Assembly: GCA_963802915.1 (NCBI GenBank) | Contig: CAWDKQ010000019.1 | Span: forward strand, 62,001-126,000 | DNA from: JAICMB01 sp963802915 | GTDB taxonomy: Bacteria; Acidobacteriota; Terriglobia; Bryobacterales; Bryobacteraceae | DNA: 64,000 bases | Reading direction: 5' to 3' | In this document: positions 49,646-58,707 of the stretch, piece after piece | Layout: every line of letters begins with the position of its first letter | Numbering within the stretch: the first letter of the stretch is position 1 | Program-made: the position numbers and the translations under genes | The notes under the pieces: generated by a model | Told to the model about the DNA's origin: nothing | Seen by the model: only the letters and a program-made list of their open reading frames with translations | Databases searched by the model: none

Positions 49646-50350
49646 ATGAGAACAAGATTAAACAGCTGTGTCTGGGTTCTGGCGCTTGCCGGTTCCGTTA
49701 GTACGGCCGCTTTCGCAGCGGACCGGGAAGTCAAGGTCGACGACAGGCTGGACGCTTCAGCCGACGCATTGACCGACATGATGATGGCATCCGATCACGG
49801 TATCCCCCATGATCTGCTCGATAAGGCGCGATGCGTCGTTGTCGTGCCGGGTATGAAGAAGGCGGGATTTATTTTCGGCGCGAAGTACGGCCGCGGGTTT
49901 GCGACATGCCGCCGGCCGGGCGGCTCAGGCTGGAGCGCCCCAGCGGCGATGCGTGTTGAAGGTGGAAGTGTCGGGTTTCAGATTGGCGCTTCGGACACGG
50001 ATATTGTGTTGCTAGTGATGAACGACGGCGGTATGAAGCACCTCTTATCCGATAAGTTTACGATCGGCGGAGAAGCAACAGCAGCAGCCGGCCCGGTTGG
50101 CCGGGACGCTAGCGCTCAGACAGACGCGATGATGAATGCAGAAATGCTATCGTATTCTCGTTCGCGCGGGCTGTTCGCAGGCATCTCACTGGACGGCGCG
50201 ACGCTTCGTCCGGATGGGGAAACCAATAAAGAACTCTACGCTCGCGATGCGACGAATCGCGAAATTCTCACCGGCGACTTCAAAACACCGGCGGTCGCGG
50301 GAAAGTTCGAAGGCGCACTGAATCGCGACTCGGCCGACCGTAGCCGATAG
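49646..50350 (+). CDS. SYLF-domain (Ysc84-type) lipid-binding protein, copy 2
   Basis: 234 residues; signal peptide LNSCVWVLALAGSVSTAAFA, then GIPHDLLDKARCVVVVPGMK, GAKYGRGFATCRRPGGSGWS, GGSVGFQIGASDTDIVLLVM and SYSRSRGLFAGISLDGATLR. It resembles the copy at 15377 throughout but is clearly diverged. AGGAATT lies upstream of ATG 49646. Role as for that copy, unknown lipid binding outside the cytoplasm. Confidence 0.88.
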   Translation: MRTRLNSCVWVLALAGSVSTAAFAADREVKVDDRLDASADALTDMMMASDHGIPHDLLDKARCVVVVPGMKKAGFIFGAKYGRGFATCRRPGGSGWSAPAAMRVEGGSVGFQIGASDTDIVLLVMNDGGMKHLLSDKFTIGGEATAAAGPVGRDASAQTDAMMNAEMLSYSRSRGLFAGISLDGATLRPDGETNKELYARDATNREILTGDFKTPAVAGKFEGALNRDSADRSR

Positions 50351-51165
50351 GCGGGTCTTCCGCGAGGCGACTTCGCGTGCTGTGCCGGCGGATCCGAATT
50401 GGCCGAAAACTCGATCTGCATCCATTGGCGGTAGTTCTGGGGCAGCGCTACGAGAAAATGGGGCTCAGAAGTCCTCGATCCGTTCGAGTTCGTCTGATCC
50501 CCGTTCGGCTGATGAACCAAGGACCGGCTTTTGATGGGGACTTGGGTTGCCTAGCTATGCGGCCGCGATCCTAGTTCGCTCGGCAACGGATCTCCCGATC
50601 AAATCGGCTAGGAAAATCCGAAAGAACTGGTCGCACAGGTGACGTCGATAGAAAATGTCTTGACGCCTGAGACCACCGGCCCGATAGAGCAGATTGATGC
50701 CGGATTCGAGCTGTTGCAAAGAGGCCAATACACGCTCAATGTGAACCCCACCGAGACTCGGAAAGTGCCGCCGGACTGTACGAGGCGCCAAATTGAGGAT
50801 CGCGCGCAAGGTCTTGAAAACGTCGAGGGTTATTGAGAAGGCAAAGCCGGAAAGAAACCGATTAATGTCGGTGGAGACGAATACAATCAGCGGCTGTCGG
50901 AAAACCGCGGCGCCGAGAGGCTTTGGAAAGGCCAATCCAGGGGTTTCGAATGAGACCGCCGCGGGCCGGCAGCACGGTGTGGAAATGATTGTGCCGGCCG
51001 AAATCATTGATACTCAGATTGGCTCGGCCGACCGGGTAAAGTAATTTGATGCAACCGTATTCTTTTTCGTGGCCTGACGAGATCCTGGGCGGCTCTTACT
51101 AAGTCCTTGCGAATTCCCAATTAACACAATTGTAGGAGTGGAGCCGGCGGGGATAGAATGTATCT
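50351..51165. other. 815 bp without a supported gene
   Basis: A 150-codon minus-strand frame (50555-51007) lacks any recognised motif. Just after the SYLF gene CGCGAGGCGACTTCGCG can form a small hairpin. Nothing else stands out. Confidence 0.35.
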
Positions 51166-51369
51166 GTGTCCCCCGAGCACGCACGAGCGCGGGCCCTGTG
51201 CGACGAGTACGCAGTAGCGACGGCACATTACGCGTGGGCCGTCGGTGAGGCTAAGCGTCAGAAAGCGCACGTTTCAGAGCAGGATTACAACCGCCTCGTT
51301 GTCCATATTGAAGAATCGCGTATCGACTGCGAACGGCTACGACAGGAAATACTAAAGGTGGGACACTAA
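51166..51369 (+). CDS. small helical hypothetical protein
   Basis: 67 residues with a GTG start: EHARARALCDEYAVATAHYA, WAVGEAKRQKAHVSEQDYNR, LVVHIEESRIDCERLRQEIL. The alternating charged/hydrophobic pattern predicts two or three helices. GGAGCCGG upstream is a moderate binding site. No family recognised. Confidence 0.5.
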   Translation: MSPEHARARALCDEYAVATAHYAWAVGEAKRQKAHVSEQDYNRLVVHIEESRIDCERLRQEILKVGH

Positions 51370-51501
51370 GACCGGGCTCGGAACCGTTTCGATGCGGCGG
51401 TGGACGACGGACAAGTAGTCAAAACGAAATGTACAGCAAATGTTGAAACCGAGCCATCCTTGGCGCGGCCATCCACATGAGCTGCCATCTCATCCCGATT
51501 T

Positions 51502-51729
51502 TTATGCAGCCGCTGCCATCGTGCGAAGGGTTACGGATCTTTCAATTAGATCGACCATGAAAACTCGGTGCGGCACGCCGCCGAAAGTGACATCGAGAAA
51601 CCCGGGCGCGCTGCTTTGACCCGTCAAGAGCAGTTGCGCGTCTACAGGCAACGTGGATAACGATCCCTTACCATTGGGGCTGAATCGTATTCCAGTAATC
51701 TCTTTTGTAACCCTAAATAAGTCTGCCAT
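51502..51729 (-). CDS. small hypothetical protein
   Basis: 75 residues from ATG 51729, with AGGAAAG 8 nt before it. ADLFRVTKEITGIRFSPNGK, LPVDAQLLLTGQSSAPGFLD and VTFGGVPHRVFMVDLIERSV predict a small beta protein. Not recognised. Divergent from the sigma-54-type regulator. Confidence 0.5.
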   Translation of the reverse strand: MADLFRVTKEITGIRFSPNGKGSLSTLPVDAQLLLTGQSSAPGFLDVTFGGVPHRVFMVDLIERSVTLRTMAAAA

Positions 51730-51924
51730 CTGCTTTACTTTCCTCGGATGTATCCATATTGGCAGCAATGTATCTCGGCAGGAACCCGGTAACCTCCTAG
51801 GTTCCTGGACCTATTGCCTGAGTTGTTCGTCTTACAATCGCGATGAAATCACTTATGCAACCACGTTGGTCAGGCTAGGCCTTCTCCTAGTTGTATCCTG
51901 ATCGAAGCCCCTCCATCCTAAAAC

Positions 51925-53262
51925 ATGGCCACCGCTGCTGTCCAGACGCGGGGACGACACTGCCTGTTAAGAGCAGATTCGCGTTTTACCCCGGCTGCAA
52001 TATCGCAGCGGCCGGAGATCCTCGAAAGTATCTTTAACCAAGTCTCCGACTCGTTCTTTGTTTATGACAAGAGCCTGCAAATCGTCGGTGTGAGTCAATC
52101 CGCGCAGCGTTTGTTCGGCATGTCATCGGAAGAAATGATCGGTAAACACTGCCAGGAGTTGTTCCGGTGTACCGGCAGCAGTCCGAGCATGCTGTCGACC
52201 GGAACGATAACCCTACATACGAATAGTGTCCCTGAGCGGATGTTGGTAGTTCGAGTCGTTCAACTCTTCGATGAGGCGGGGTCTTTGGAAGGCGTGGTCG
52301 CCACGGTAAAAGACTTTGCTCAGGAGATCTCGCCCGGCAATTGCCAGATTATTACGGAGTCACAGGCCATGCTTGACCTGCTGGAGTTTGTGCGGCGGGT
52401 GGCCACCAGCGGGGTGATGTCCATTCTGATCGAGGGTGAAAACGGAACTGGCAAAGACCTGCTCGCAAGAGCGTTGCACCATCAGAGCGTGCGGCAATCC
52501 AGACCGTTCGTGGCGATCAACTGCGCGGCGATCCCAGCAACATTGCTCGAAAGCGAGTTGTTTGGTTACGAGAAAGGGGCCTTCACCGACGCACGCCGCC
52601 AGAAGGCCGGCCTATTCGAACTGGCGGATAAGGGCACTCTTTTCCTGGACGAAATCGCCGACCTTCCCCTTCCACTGCAACCAAAACTGTTGCGCGTGCT
52701 CGAAGACCAGTGCTTTCGGCGAGTAGGCGGCCTGCGTGACATTGCTATTGATGTCCGTATCATTGCAGCGACGAACAAGGATCTCCGGAAAGCAGTGAAA
52801 GACGGAGCCTTGCGGCAGGACCTTTATTATCGATTGAACGTTATTCAACTCACCGTGCCGCCGCTGAGAGAGCGTCCCAAGGACATACTACCGTTGGCGC
52901 GTTTCTTCGTCGAACACTACAACCGGAAGTTCAAACGAAAGATCGACGGCATTTCGGCTGGAGCTGAGAGTCTCTTGCTGCTGCACCAATGGCCAGGCAA
53001 CGTGCGCGAACTGCGAAATGCGATCGAGCGTGCCATGATCCTTGAAGATACCCGGGAAATCCGACCGTTTAGCTTGCCCGTCGCGGTCTGCCCGGCGAAT
53101 GGTCTCTTCAGTGTTGAACAGCTGTGCCTGGCGGAGCAGGAACGGCATTTGATAGTCCAGGCTTTAGGGAAGACTGCCGGTAGCCGCCCGAAATCTGCCG
53201 TTTTACTGGGGATTACGCCTCATAGATTGCGGTACAAGATGAAGAAGCTCAACCTGTGCTGA
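51925..53262 (+). CDS. sigma-54-type AAA+ regulator with PAS sensor and variant GAFTDA loop
   Basis: 445 residues: PAS domain (about 30-130, FNQVSDSFFVYDKSLQIVGV), AAA+ domain with Walker A GENGTGKD (171-178), Walker B TLFLDEIADL, sensor II region and R-finger segment LRQDLYYRLNVIQLTVPPLR, then a Fis-type helix-turn-helix tail (SAVLLGITPHRLRYKMKKL). The sigma-54-contacting loop, usually GAFTGA, reads GAFTDA (218-223); the change of the second Gly is known to impair sigma-54 contact in some homologues, so it may act without sigma-54 or on a variant. The first 25 residues are not conserved. Confidence 0.85.
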   Translation: MATAAVQTRGRHCLLRADSRFTPAAISQRPEILESIFNQVSDSFFVYDKSLQIVGVSQSAQRLFGMSSEEMIGKHCQELFRCTGSSPSMLSTGTITLHTNSVPERMLVVRVVQLFDEAGSLEGVVATVKDFAQEISPGNCQIITESQAMLDLLEFVRRVATSGVMSILIEGENGTGKDLLARALHHQSVRQSRPFVAINCAAIPATLLESELFGYEKGAFTDARRQKAGLFELADKGTLFLDEIADLPLPLQPKLLRVLEDQCFRRVGGLRDIAIDVRIIAATNKDLRKAVKDGALRQDLYYRLNVIQLTVPPLRERPKDILPLARFFVEHYNRKFKRKIDGISAGAESLLLLHQWPGNVRELRNAIERAMILEDTREIRPFSLPVAVCPANGLFSVEQLCLAEQERHLIVQALGKTAGSRPKSAVLLGITPHRLRYKMKKLNLC

Positions 53263-53402
53263 CTGTTCCAGCGGGATTTATAGTCTGAGACCATGCACTC
53301 TCACAGGGTCGCGGCCTTCTTATTCTCACCATGGGGCTGGAAGTCCTGGCAGGCCTTCTCATCCTCGTGTTGCTCGGCCGGATTGAATCGCTGTCACTGA
53401 AG

Positions 53403-54098
53403 ATGCCGTTGCGCTCGAAGGAACGACACCGCATAGGACGAATCGGCTGGCTCCGCGCGGCTGTATTGGGAGCCAACGACGGTATCCTTTCCACGGCGAG
53501 CCTTGTGCTCGGAGTCGCGACGGCACATGCGACTCACAGCAACATATTGGTCGCAGGTGTGGCCGGCCTGGTCGCTGGGTCCATGTCGATGGCAGCGGGC
53601 GAGTACGTGTCCGTCCACTCTCAGGCGGACACGGAACAGGCCGAACTCGATCTCGAACGCAGGGAGCTGAAAGCGGACACCGGGGGTGAACACTCGGAAC
53701 TGGCGGCCATCTACGTGTCTCGTGGACTTGAACCTGCCCTCGCGAAACAGGTCGCCGAACAGTTGATGGCTCATGACGCGCTCGGTGCGCATGCCCGCGA
53801 TGAACTCGGCATCTCTGAGACCCTCAGTGCGCGTCCGGTTCAGGCTGGATTGGCTTCGGCCGGGAGCTTCGCGATAGGCGCGGCGTTGCCCCTCCTGGTA
53901 GCCGCTTTCGCTTGGGGTTCGCTTCTGATCCCGCTGGTCGCCGGCACTTCACTGGTATTTCTTGCTTGTCTGGGCGGAGTGGCTGCACGGACGGGCGGGG
54001 CCGCGATAACGGGAGGCGCGATACGTGTTACTTTCTGGGGTGCAATGGCGATGGCTGTGACTGCGGGTGTTGGGGCTCTGTTCGGAGCACTTGCGTGA
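53403..54098 (+). CDS. VIT family (CCC1-like) iron/manganese transporter
   Basis: 231 residues from ATG 53403 (an upstream ATG at 53331 adds a hydrophobic 24-residue leader that I consider less likely). GWLRAAVLGANDGILSTASL and GVAGLVAGSMSMAAGEYVSV are the first two conserved helices with the metal-binding Glu; the central soluble segment has the ELDLERRELK...GLEPALAKQVAEQL cytoplasmic helices, then two or three C-terminal helices. Role: divalent metal export to the periplasm. Confidence 0.9.
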   Translation: MPLRSKERHRIGRIGWLRAAVLGANDGILSTASLVLGVATAHATHSNILVAGVAGLVAGSMSMAAGEYVSVHSQADTEQAELDLERRELKADTGGEHSELAAIYVSRGLEPALAKQVAEQLMAHDALGAHARDELGISETLSARPVQAGLASAGSFAIGAALPLLVAAFAWGSLLIPLVAGTSLVFLACLGGVAARTGGAAITGGAIRVTFWGAMAMAVTAGVGALFGALA

Positions 54099-54144
54099 TG
54101 GCCCGCCTCGTGCACTAGAGTTCCGTCGGAAGGAGTAATTTACG

Positions 54145-54342
54145 ATGCATGAAGAACACCGAAGGGCTGCCGAATTGCATGAACTCGCGGCAACAGCTCA
54201 TCGCACTGCCGCCGAACATAACGAAAAAGGAGACTACACAACAGCGATCTGGCATTCGCAGCGGGCTTTGGAGTATTCTGATCAGGCTTACAAGCTTGCA
54301 AAGGAAGCCCACACCAAGTCAGGGCAGATTGTGAGTATTTAA
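54145..54342 (+). CDS. small His-rich helical protein
   Basis: 65 residues with GGAAGGAG before ATG 54145. MHEEHRRAAELHELAATAHR and TAAEHNEKGDYTTAIWHSQR then ALEYSDQAYKLAKEAHTK form repeated amphipathic helices rich in His, Glu and Ala, resembling the small helical stress-associated proteins near VIT and PRC-barrel genes in soil bacteria. Possibly binds metal; unknown. Confidence 0.65.
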   Translation: MHEEHRRAAELHELAATAHRTAAEHNEKGDYTTAIWHSQRALEYSDQAYKLAKEAHTKSGQIVSI

Positions 54343-54343
54343 T

Positions 54344-54685
54344 ATGTCCACTCGTTATAACAGCGGATCGCACTACGAGAATCATCAACGCGCCGCCGAA
54401 TTACAAGACGGTGCGGCGCACCTCCATCGGGTTGGCGAGCAGCAGGGGGACCAGGATCACCTGACCGGACATGAGCATTCCCGGCAGGCGCTCGAGCATT
54501 CTCAAGAGGCTCACCCTCACACTCACATAGCTACGTCCGGCCATGGCATCGCCACATTCGGACATGATGACATCGCGGCGCTCGCCCATGAACTCTGGCA
54601 AGCTAGAGGCTGCCCGGACGGATCACCGGAAGAGGATTGGTTCCGGGCGGCGGAAGAATTGCGATCCCGCGCTTACACCCGTTGA
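54344..54685 (+). CDS. His-rich protein with C-terminal DUF2934 domain
   Basis: 113 residues. A His-rich N-terminal repeat (HYENHQRAAELQDGAAHLHR, HSRQALEHSQEAHPHTHIAT) is followed by DUF2934: DIAALAHELWQARGCPDGSP, EEDWFRAAEELRSRAY. It starts 1 bp after the preceding gene, so both are co-translated. The two share helix phasing of H-x-x-A-A-E-L. Function unknown; likely stress-related. Confidence 0.7.
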   Translation: MSTRYNSGSHYENHQRAAELQDGAAHLHRVGEQQGDQDHLTGHEHSRQALEHSQEAHPHTHIATSGHGIATFGHDDIAALAHELWQARGCPDGSPEEDWFRAAEELRSRAYTR

Positions 54686-54737
54686 TAACTCTTGGAAGAA
54701 ATCGTGGGCACCTGGGTTGGAGACGCCCACGCCCTAA

Positions 54738-55538
54738 CTAGACGGAGCTCAGGGATAAACTGGAATCGTGTGCGGCCTTGCGCAGCCAATATGGCTGCCG
54801 CTCATAGTGAGCGTAGAGTTGCTCTTCATACTCTCGCGTGATCGCCATCGACTCGACGTATTTGGGACCGGTTTTAATCGCTTCCCTGGACAGGCTAACG
54901 TCGACTTTAGAATCCGCCCAACTGACCTTTTCGATCCACGCGGGCGAGATCAGTACCTTCTTGCCGGGCAACCAATTCCGCGTCGCTACTTCGATATAGC
55001 GAACAGCCCAGGCTTTATCATCCACGATGAATCCATCCACATGGCCGATTTCACCATCAGTCGCGCCGATGTAGTAACCAGTGACGTCGTCGCTGCCGCG
55101 AAGGTGGGAATCGGTCGACTCCCTCCGTATCGTATCCGCTACCGCATCGGCGGAAGCAATTACCGGAGACGTCGTTTCTGACGGGTAGAGCTCTGGGCCC
55201 CACAGAAAAGGACCACCCCAATAATAGGGATATCCGTAATATCCGAAGTATTCAGCCTCATGCTGCCGGGAGACGGGCAGGTGCGTGTTGATGTCGGGGC
55301 TGTTTTCAACCTGCTTTTGCGTCAGCCTCACATCCAACCGTTCGGCCTGCCAGTCGGTATGAATGACGGAGATCGGCGAGATCAGAACGATCCGTCCACC
55401 GAGCCAGCCACCCGTATCGACCGTGAGGTATCGGATGCCCCAAGTCTCATCATCGAAATAGAACTGATTTACGGTTCCTATCTCGCCGTCTGTGGCTCGA
55501 ATCGCAAAACCCTTAAGAGCTTTCGCATTTCTCAGCAT
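54738..55538 (-). CDS. two-domain PRC-barrel protein
   Basis: 266 residues. Two PRC-barrel copies: ALKGFAIRATDGEIGTVNQF with FDDETWGIRYLTVDTGGWLG and then YYIGATDGEIGHVDGFIVDD with KAWAVRYIEVATRNWLPGKK. They are separated by a Tyr/Pro/Gly-rich linker (EYFGYYGYPYYWGGPFLWGP). PRC-barrels bind partners in RNA processing or membrane stress; tandem secreted-like versions are common in soil bacteria under stress genes. Divergently located opposite the His-rich genes. Confidence 0.88.
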   Translation of the reverse strand: MLRNAKALKGFAIRATDGEIGTVNQFYFDDETWGIRYLTVDTGGWLGGRIVLISPISVIHTDWQAERLDVRLTQKQVENSPDINTHLPVSRQHEAEYFGYYGYPYYWGGPFLWGPELYPSETTSPVIASADAVADTIRRESTDSHLRGSDDVTGYYIGATDGEIGHVDGFIVDDKAWAVRYIEVATRNWLPGKKVLISPAWIEKVSWADSKVDVSLSREAIKTGPKYVESMAITREYEEQLYAHYERQPYWLRKAAHDSSLSLSSV

Positions 55539-55565
55539 CGTTTGTACTCACTCCTGTACAGGACT

Positions 55566-56105
55566 CTATCTTGCGGACGCTCCGACCATTTCGGTCGAGT
55601 GCACTGCCGACTGGACGGCCTTCGTAGTTCCGATGATTTGTCTTGCTCGTGCGACTTCTGAAGCAGAATCGCGTATTACAAGCAGATATTGATCTGTTTT
55701 GAGGGCCATCTCGTACTGAACAACGCTGTCTTTGGGAATTCCGATGCCGACGAGTCCCGCGCCAATAGCGCTCAATCCACCAACGACCGCGGCGCCTTCC
55801 AATGCGCCGACGATCCACGCGACCAGAGGCCCCGCCACTAGCATAGGACCGATGCCGGGTATGAAAAAGAAGGCTGACCCGAACAGCATTCCCCACAGAC
55901 CGCCCCAAAACGCGCCTGTTTTACCCCAATATTTCATCCGGTCTCCGGTATTGTAGTAACCCACCGGGTGTTCATCGGTGTGCGTATCTTTTCCGACGAT
56001 CGACAACATGTGCATGTCGATTCCACCGCGTTGAAGTTTCTTGACAGCGTCCTCAGCTTCTGCATGAGTGGCGTAGACCGCGACCACTGCGTTTTGTTCA
56101 GACAT
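55566..56105 (-). CDS. general-stress-protein 17M/DUF1269-like membrane protein
   Basis: 179 residues from ATG 56105 (GGAGACGGAA upstream). N-terminal ferredoxin-like fold (AVVAVYATHAEAEDAVKKLQ, MHMLSIVGKD), then glycine-rich hydrophobic helices (GGLWGMLFGSAFFFIPGIG, VGGLSAIGAGLVGIGIP) and a C-terminal strand-helix (YLLVIRDSASEVARARQII). Typical of a small stress protein family that follows PRC-barrel genes. Function unknown. The PRC-barrel gene follows 27 bp downstream in the same direction. Confidence 0.8.
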   Translation of the reverse strand: MSEQNAVVAVYATHAEAEDAVKKLQRGGIDMHMLSIVGKDTHTDEHPVGYYNTGDRMKYWGKTGAFWGGLWGMLFGSAFFFIPGIGPMLVAGPLVAWIVGALEGAAVVGGLSAIGAGLVGIGIPKDSVVQYEMALKTDQYLLVIRDSASEVARARQIIGTTKAVQSAVHSTEMVGASAR

Positions 56106-56346
56106 TTCCGTCTCCTTTGGTGTTTGCATTTCTTTATGAACCCAGCACGTGGAGCACCGGGCTGCTCTTCGCTAAGTACCGATCGGATGGGCACGGCGCC
56201 TTCGGAGTACCTTCGGCTGGTAACGAAATACGGTCACCTGACCATACGCGGTCACGGAACGAAAATGCTACGTCGCGTCCAATAATGAGCACAAGTCGAA
56301 TTTGATGGCGAGACTGGCCGACAAACGTCTCGGGAAGGTCCCGCTG

Positions 56347-56540
56347 TCACCGGTTGAGCGCGGCGACAACAGTAAACAGGATCGTCACAAAGGTGAACGC
56401 GAAGTTTAAGAGGCGCTCGTATCGGACTAGGCGCCACCGAGTTTCATCCGCGTCCTGCTGGTAATCAGCCCGGAGATCCGATGCTCCAGGTTTCGGATTG
56501 TTTTGCTTTAATTTTCCGTGTCGTTCCGGTACGACTGTCG
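56347..56540 (-). CDS. possible small membrane protein, start unclear
   Basis: An uninterrupted frame to TGA 56347-56349 reads ADYQQDADETRWRLVRYERL and then NFAFTFVTILFTVVAALNR, an amphipathic stretch followed by a terminal membrane helix. No usual start codon is seen in frame; it might begin in another frame (the neighbouring 56508 frame) if a base is missing. Low confidence. Confidence 0.25.
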
Positions 56541-56657
56541 ACGAATGTGATCCCTCATCTCGCGGGATGAGCGGGATGAACGCTTATGTCCCAGATTTGC
56601 TCGCGTCGCGAGAAAAATGAAGACAATTGCAACCAGACTAACAGCTACGTACCACAT
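56508..56657 (-). CDS. possible small membrane protein (49 aa)
   Basis: From ATG 56657: MWYVAVSLVAIVFIFLATRA is a membrane segment, followed by a charged tail with RSSRSSREMRDHIRRQSYRN. No good ribosome binding site. It may form one gene with the 56347 frame through a frameshift. Confidence 0.3.
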   Translation of the reverse strand: MWYVAVSLVAIVFIFLATRANLGHKRSSRSSREMRDHIRRQSYRNDTEN

Positions 56658-56867
56658 GGTTGATTGTATCAGCGGGCTGGTTGGAACATCTGTGGGTCCC
56701 CAATAAAATTGGTGCTGGTGCGACCTCGTCGCACAGATCCCAACGCCGGACCTGCAGAACAAGGCGATGCCATCGGTCGCACTCTCCTCTCGAAATTTCA
56801 GAATCAGACACCGACGGCGGCCTCGTCGTCATCGAATTGCAACGGTTCAGTGCGATAATCTACGATT

Positions 56868-57199
56868 GTGACAATCGAGCGAAAGCAAGTATCGGACCAA
56901 GTGGTATTTCTTGTCTCCGGCCGCATGGACGCCGAGAGCGCACCTCAGTTCGAACAGCAGTGCAGAGCCTGCATTGCCGAAGGAACTACTGGTCTGGTAG
57001 TCGACTTGGGAGAGTTGGCATACGTCAGCAGCATGGGGCTCCGGAGTTTCATTCTATAGGCAAGACGTTGCAGGACAAAGGCGGAGCGCTCCGCATCTGC
57101 CGCCTCAATGGGTTGGTCAAGCAGGTCTTCGAAATCACGGGCCTCCTGGGAAATTTTCCGGTTTACGAATCGGTCGAGGCAGCGCTCGCAGGAGGCTAA
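56868..57199 (+). CDS. STAS-domain anti-anti-sigma factor, frameshift near 57055
   Basis: ERKQVSDQVVFLVSGRMDAE and GLVVDLGELAYVSSMGLRSF (phosphorylatable Ser in SSMGL) are the STAS core. TAG at 57057-57059 ends the first frame, but IGKTLQDKGGALRICRLNGL and VKQVFEITGLLGNFPVYESV continue in another frame to 57199. Adding one base near CTATAG gives 110 residues, the family length. Partner of the anti-sigma ATPase that follows 8 bp later. Confidence 0.8.
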
Positions 57200-57207
57200 G
57201 GAGACGC

Positions 57208-57658
57208 GTGCCCGGCGCCACTCGATCTTTGACGATGGCGGCGAAGACCGCATCTCTCAACGCGGCGCCACGGAATTCGTCCGGACGGGAGCACTGGAGG
57301 CGAGCCTGCCGGAGGCGCGCCTCGGCGAGTTGGATCTCGTGATCGAGGAGATCTTCATGAACGTGTGCTTGCCACGCTTATCCGGACGGCAAGCAGGGGG
57401 TTGTGACCCTCACATACTCAGTTCCCGCGCCCGGTGAGTTGAGCGTTGAGGTCGCCGACCAGGGCGTGGAGTTCAATCCACTGACCGCGCCGCCGCCGGA
57501 CTTGACTTTGGATTTGGAAAGCCGGCCAATCGGAGGCTTGGGCATCTTTCTGGTGAAGAGCGCTCGCTCAGTCGATAACCTATCGCCGGGATTGCGGTTG
57601 GAACCGTCTGACGTTCGGCATATCGGCGGCGCTCCTAATGGCAATTCGATGTGGATAG
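57208..57658 (+). CDS. RsbW-like anti-sigma/serine kinase (HATPase), three frameshifts
   Basis: AAGGAG lies just before GTG 57208. Conserved pieces lie in successive frames: RSLTMAAKTASLNA, then EFVRTGALEASLPEARLGEL and DLVIEEIFMNVC, then AYPDGKQGVVTLTYSVPAPG, VADQGVEFNPL and GGLGIFLVKSARSVDN, then ITYRRDCGWNRLTFGI to TAG 57656-57658. Together they are an almost complete Bergerat-fold anti-sigma factor. Frameshifts lie near 57268, 57370 and 57575. The end overlaps the PrsW start by 10 bp. Confidence 0.72.
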
Positions 57659-58663
57659 ACGAAGCGCTGCGGATAGCCTTGGCGTTGCTGCCGGTGCTGA
57701 TGTTTCTGGCCGCGTTGCGTCTGCTGGACAGCTATAAACTGGTGTCGCTGCGGACGGTCGGGACTGCGCTGGCGGCGGGCGCGGCGGCAGCCGCCGTTTG
57801 CTACGGAATCAACACAGTTATTTTTCGGCACCTCCACGGAAACCAGGATCTGTACATCCATTTTGGGGCGCCCGTGGTGGAGGAACTGGCCAAAGGCGCT
57901 TTCTGGGTTTTTCTGATTGCAACGGCGCGGGTTGCCTTCATGGTCGACTCGGCCATCTGCGGATTCGCCATAGGCGCCGGATTCGCGCTGGTGGAAAACA
58001 TTTCTTACCTGCAAGTGCTCCACGGGCCGGGGCCTCGGCGTTTGGGTGATGCGCGGTTTCGGCACAGCCGTGATGCACGGCGGCGTGGCGGCGATTGGAG
58101 CGTTCATTTCGGTATATCTGTCCGAGAGCCGGCAGTGGCGCGGTGTGCGTCAGTTCGCGCCGGGACTGGTGGCGGCGATGATGCTGCATTCCTTATTCAA
58201 CCAAGGCGTGCTCTCGCCGGCCGGCTCGACGGCGGTCACGGTGGTAGGGCTTCCGGTGATTTTCATGGTCGTGTTCTACTTCAGTGAGCGATCCCTGCAG
58301 CGATGGCTGGGTGGCAAGCTCGACCAGGATATCGACATGATCGCCATGATCGCCAGCGGCGAATTCAAGCAGACGCCGCAGGGCGCCTATCTGATGTCCT
58401 TGAACGATGCCTTCCCTCCGGAGGTGCGCGGCGACATGCTGACTCTTCTGCACCTGACGTTAGAGCTCAGCGCGCGCGCCAAAGGCGATCTGATGCTCCG
58501 CGAAGCCGGCCTGGAAGTTCCTCCGGACCCCGCTTTGGAGAGCCAGTTCAAGGAGCTGAGGTATCTGGAGAAGAGTATCGGACCCACCGGAATGCTGGCG
58601 GTCCGCCCGCTGCTCTCGCAAACTCCACGCGATTTGTGGGAGATGCACCAACTTGGCCGCTAG
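57649..58663 (+). CDS. PrsW-type intramembrane metalloprotease, frameshift near 58033
   Basis: About 337 residues after removing one G in GGGG at 58030. Membrane helices carry EELAKGAFWVFLIATARVAF (the EExxK motif), GFAIGAGFALVENISYLQVL (second motif with FxxxEN) and after the shift GLGVWVMRGFGTAVMHGGVA and MLHSLFNQG (His motifs), as in PrsW. A cytosolic tail of about 120 residues is added. In Bacillus PrsW cleaves an anti-sigma factor; here the STAS/HATPase neighbours suggest a role in the same control. Confidence 0.8.
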
Positions 58664-58707
58664 CGTCACTGATTTGCAACTGACGGTCTGCTATACTCCC
58701 GTCGAAA

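Larger units (their letters stand above)
56106..56867. other. 762 bp with at most small membrane-protein frames
   Basis: Two possible small minus-strand frames (see 56347 and 56508) and otherwise nothing. The 3' half (56700-56867) is the likely promoter region of the STAS gene. Confidence 0.35.

Noticed and set aside
50555..51007. 150-codon minus-strand frame as a gene
   Set aside because: No conserved motifs, no ribosome binding site, and the composition resembles antisense of non-coding DNA.
57057..57059. TAG readthrough in the STAS gene
   Set aside because: The continuing STAS sequence lies in a different frame, so an indel and not readthrough explains it.
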